From contig JAVBMW010000040.1 in the NCBI GenBank assembly GCA_031551965.1, forward strand, positions 1 to 39,975: 39,975 nt of DNA, given 5' to 3'. Positions 39,290 through 39,975 of this stretch are shown one piece after another. The notes beneath the pieces are model-generated. The model had not been told where the DNA came from. It saw only the letters and a program-made list of their open reading frames with translations, and did no database searches. This DNA comes from CALVGQ01 sp031551965. GTDB lineage: Bacteria > Bacillota_I > Bacilli_A > Erysipelotrichales > Erysipelotrichaceae. Numbering within the stretch: the first letter of the stretch is position 1; every line of letters starts with the position of its first letter. The translations under genes were made by a program, and so were the position numbers.

Positions 39290-39975
39290 ATTTTTTGATT
39301 ACTTCTAAAATATGTTCAGATGATAATCCATACTTCTTTAATACTTCAGCCATTGGTCCACTTTCACCAAATTCATCATTCACTCCAATTGGAGTTACTT
39401 TGATTGGATGATTTTGTGCTAAATATTCCGCTACTGCACTAAATAATCCACCAATGATACTATGTTCTTCTGCTGTATAGATTTCTTCATGTGTTTTTGC
39501 GATATTTACGATCGTTTCAACATCAAGTGGTTTAATACTGCATACATCCACAACGGTTGCGTTTATCTCTTCTGCTGTAACTAAACTTTCTTGTACCATC
39601 ATTCCTGTTGCGATAATCGCGATCTTTTTACCTTTTCTGATCACTCTTGCCTTTGTAAAGTCAAATTGAGTATCAGGAGTATAGATATCTTCTACTTTTC
39701 CTCTTCCCATTCTGACATAACATGGACCATCTAAATCTTTTACATATCTTACTACTGCTGCAGTTTCATATTGATCCGCAGGACAGAATACTTTCATATT
39801 TGGAATACTTCTCATTAAACTGATATCTTCAATAGCTTGATGACTTGCGCCATCTTCTCCCACACTGATTCCTGCATGGGTTGCACAGACTTTTACATTG
39901 AGTTGTGGGTAACAGATACTGTTTCTGATTTGTTCAAAAGCACGTCCTGTCGCAAACATCGCAAAGCTACTTGCA
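39288..39975 (-). CDS. Transketolase, C-terminal subunit (5' end beyond the window)
   Basis: The visible 228 codons contain FAMFATGRAFEQIRN, ATHAGISVGEDGASHQAIED, FCPADQYETAAVVRYV, YVRMGRGKVEDIY and the transketolase C-domain end with GESGPMAEVLKKYGL. These match the pyrimidine-binding domain and C-terminal domain of two-gene transketolases, whose C-subunit is about 310 residues, so roughly 80 residues are missing off the right edge. The enzyme transfers two-carbon units in the pentose phosphate pathway using thiamine diphosphate; the N-subunit gene should lie just upstream. DXP synthase is less likely given its length and separate-gene pattern. Confidence 0.85.
   Translation of the reverse strand, partial: ASSFAMFATGRAFEQIRNSICYPQLNVKVCATHAGISVGEDGASHQAIEDISLMRSIPNMKVFCPADQYETAAVVRYVKDLDGPCYVRMGRGKVEDIYTPDTQFDFTKARVIRKGKKIAIIATGMMVQESLVTAEEINATVVDVCSIKPLDVETIVNIAKTHEEIYTAEEHSIIGGLFSAVAEYLAQNHPIKVTPIGVNDEFGESGPMAEVLKKYGLSSEHILEVIKK

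Noticed and set aside
1..39975. CRISPR arrays, tRNA or rRNA genes, riboswitches
   Set aside because: I saw no regularly spaced repeats, no cloverleaf with CCA-type ends and no conserved riboswitch core in the intergenic regions, all of which are short.

Overview
The window looks like chromosome from a low-GC Gram-positive gut bacterium, most likely Erysipelotrichia (Coprobacillaceae/Erysipelotrichaceae-like). This is an inference from several features: AT-rich sequence with strong AGGAGG ribosome sites, mannose-family PTS operons, a perfect CcpA-type cre site, a split transketolase, a UPF0371/DUF1846 protein, and type IV pilus genes without a secretin. No tRNA, rRNA or CRISPR array was seen. 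Most genes lie on the minus strand.

Layout. (1) 1-1620: a cut-off IS200/IS605-type tnpB whose left end, marked by an end hairpin, lies inside a fragment of an Rpn/PD-(D/E)XK nuclease gene. The neighbouring copy of that nuclease is split by a -1 frameshift. (2) 1672-3647: murA and a HAD phosphatase. (3) 3761-14216: a compact type IV pilus locus. It holds a major pilin with its own promoter and terminator, pilT, pilB, a prepilin peptidase on the opposite strand, and a pilC-pilM-pilN-pilO operon that ends in three minor prepilins resembling the GspK/GspI/GspJ tip set. A further 268-residue prepilin follows. Two intergenic regions carry the same unusual regulatory module. (4) 14307-25139: one long PTS operon, read EIIA-EIIB-EIIC-EIID, then a degenerate M28-like membrane protein, a ChbG-like deacetylase, NagA, a HAD phosphatase, a second EIIC-EIID pair and a second ChbG-like deacetylase. 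It is preceded by a cre site and by a PRD/LicR-type activator gene. It probably imports and deacetylates N-acetylated amino-sugar substrates. (5) fba at 25263-26126.

(6) 26251-28896: an accessory patch with an AbiEii-like nucleotidyltransferase overlapping a gene for a winged-helix protein (a candidate toxin-antitoxin or phage-defence pair with an operator-like palindrome on its promoter), then dinD. (7) 29129-32772: a nitroreductase, a DUF1846 protein and a glucose-family PTS EIIC whose fused EIIB domain has lost its phosphorylatable cysteine. (8) 32956-37847: rodA/ftsW-like, an XRE regulator with a membrane partner, NAD kinase, a CYTH protein and a FAD oxidoreductase-Rieske fusion. (9) 38000-39975: a CPBP-family membrane protease gene lying between two copies of a block made of a hairpin plus the 3' end of the transketolase gene, which suggests insertion or recombination at that gene end.

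The points most worth following up are the paired pilus regulatory modules, the AbiEii-like pair with its palindromic promoter, the pseudo-peptidase in the amino-sugar operon, the Cys-less EIIB domain, and the transketolase 3'-end duplication around the CPBP gene.
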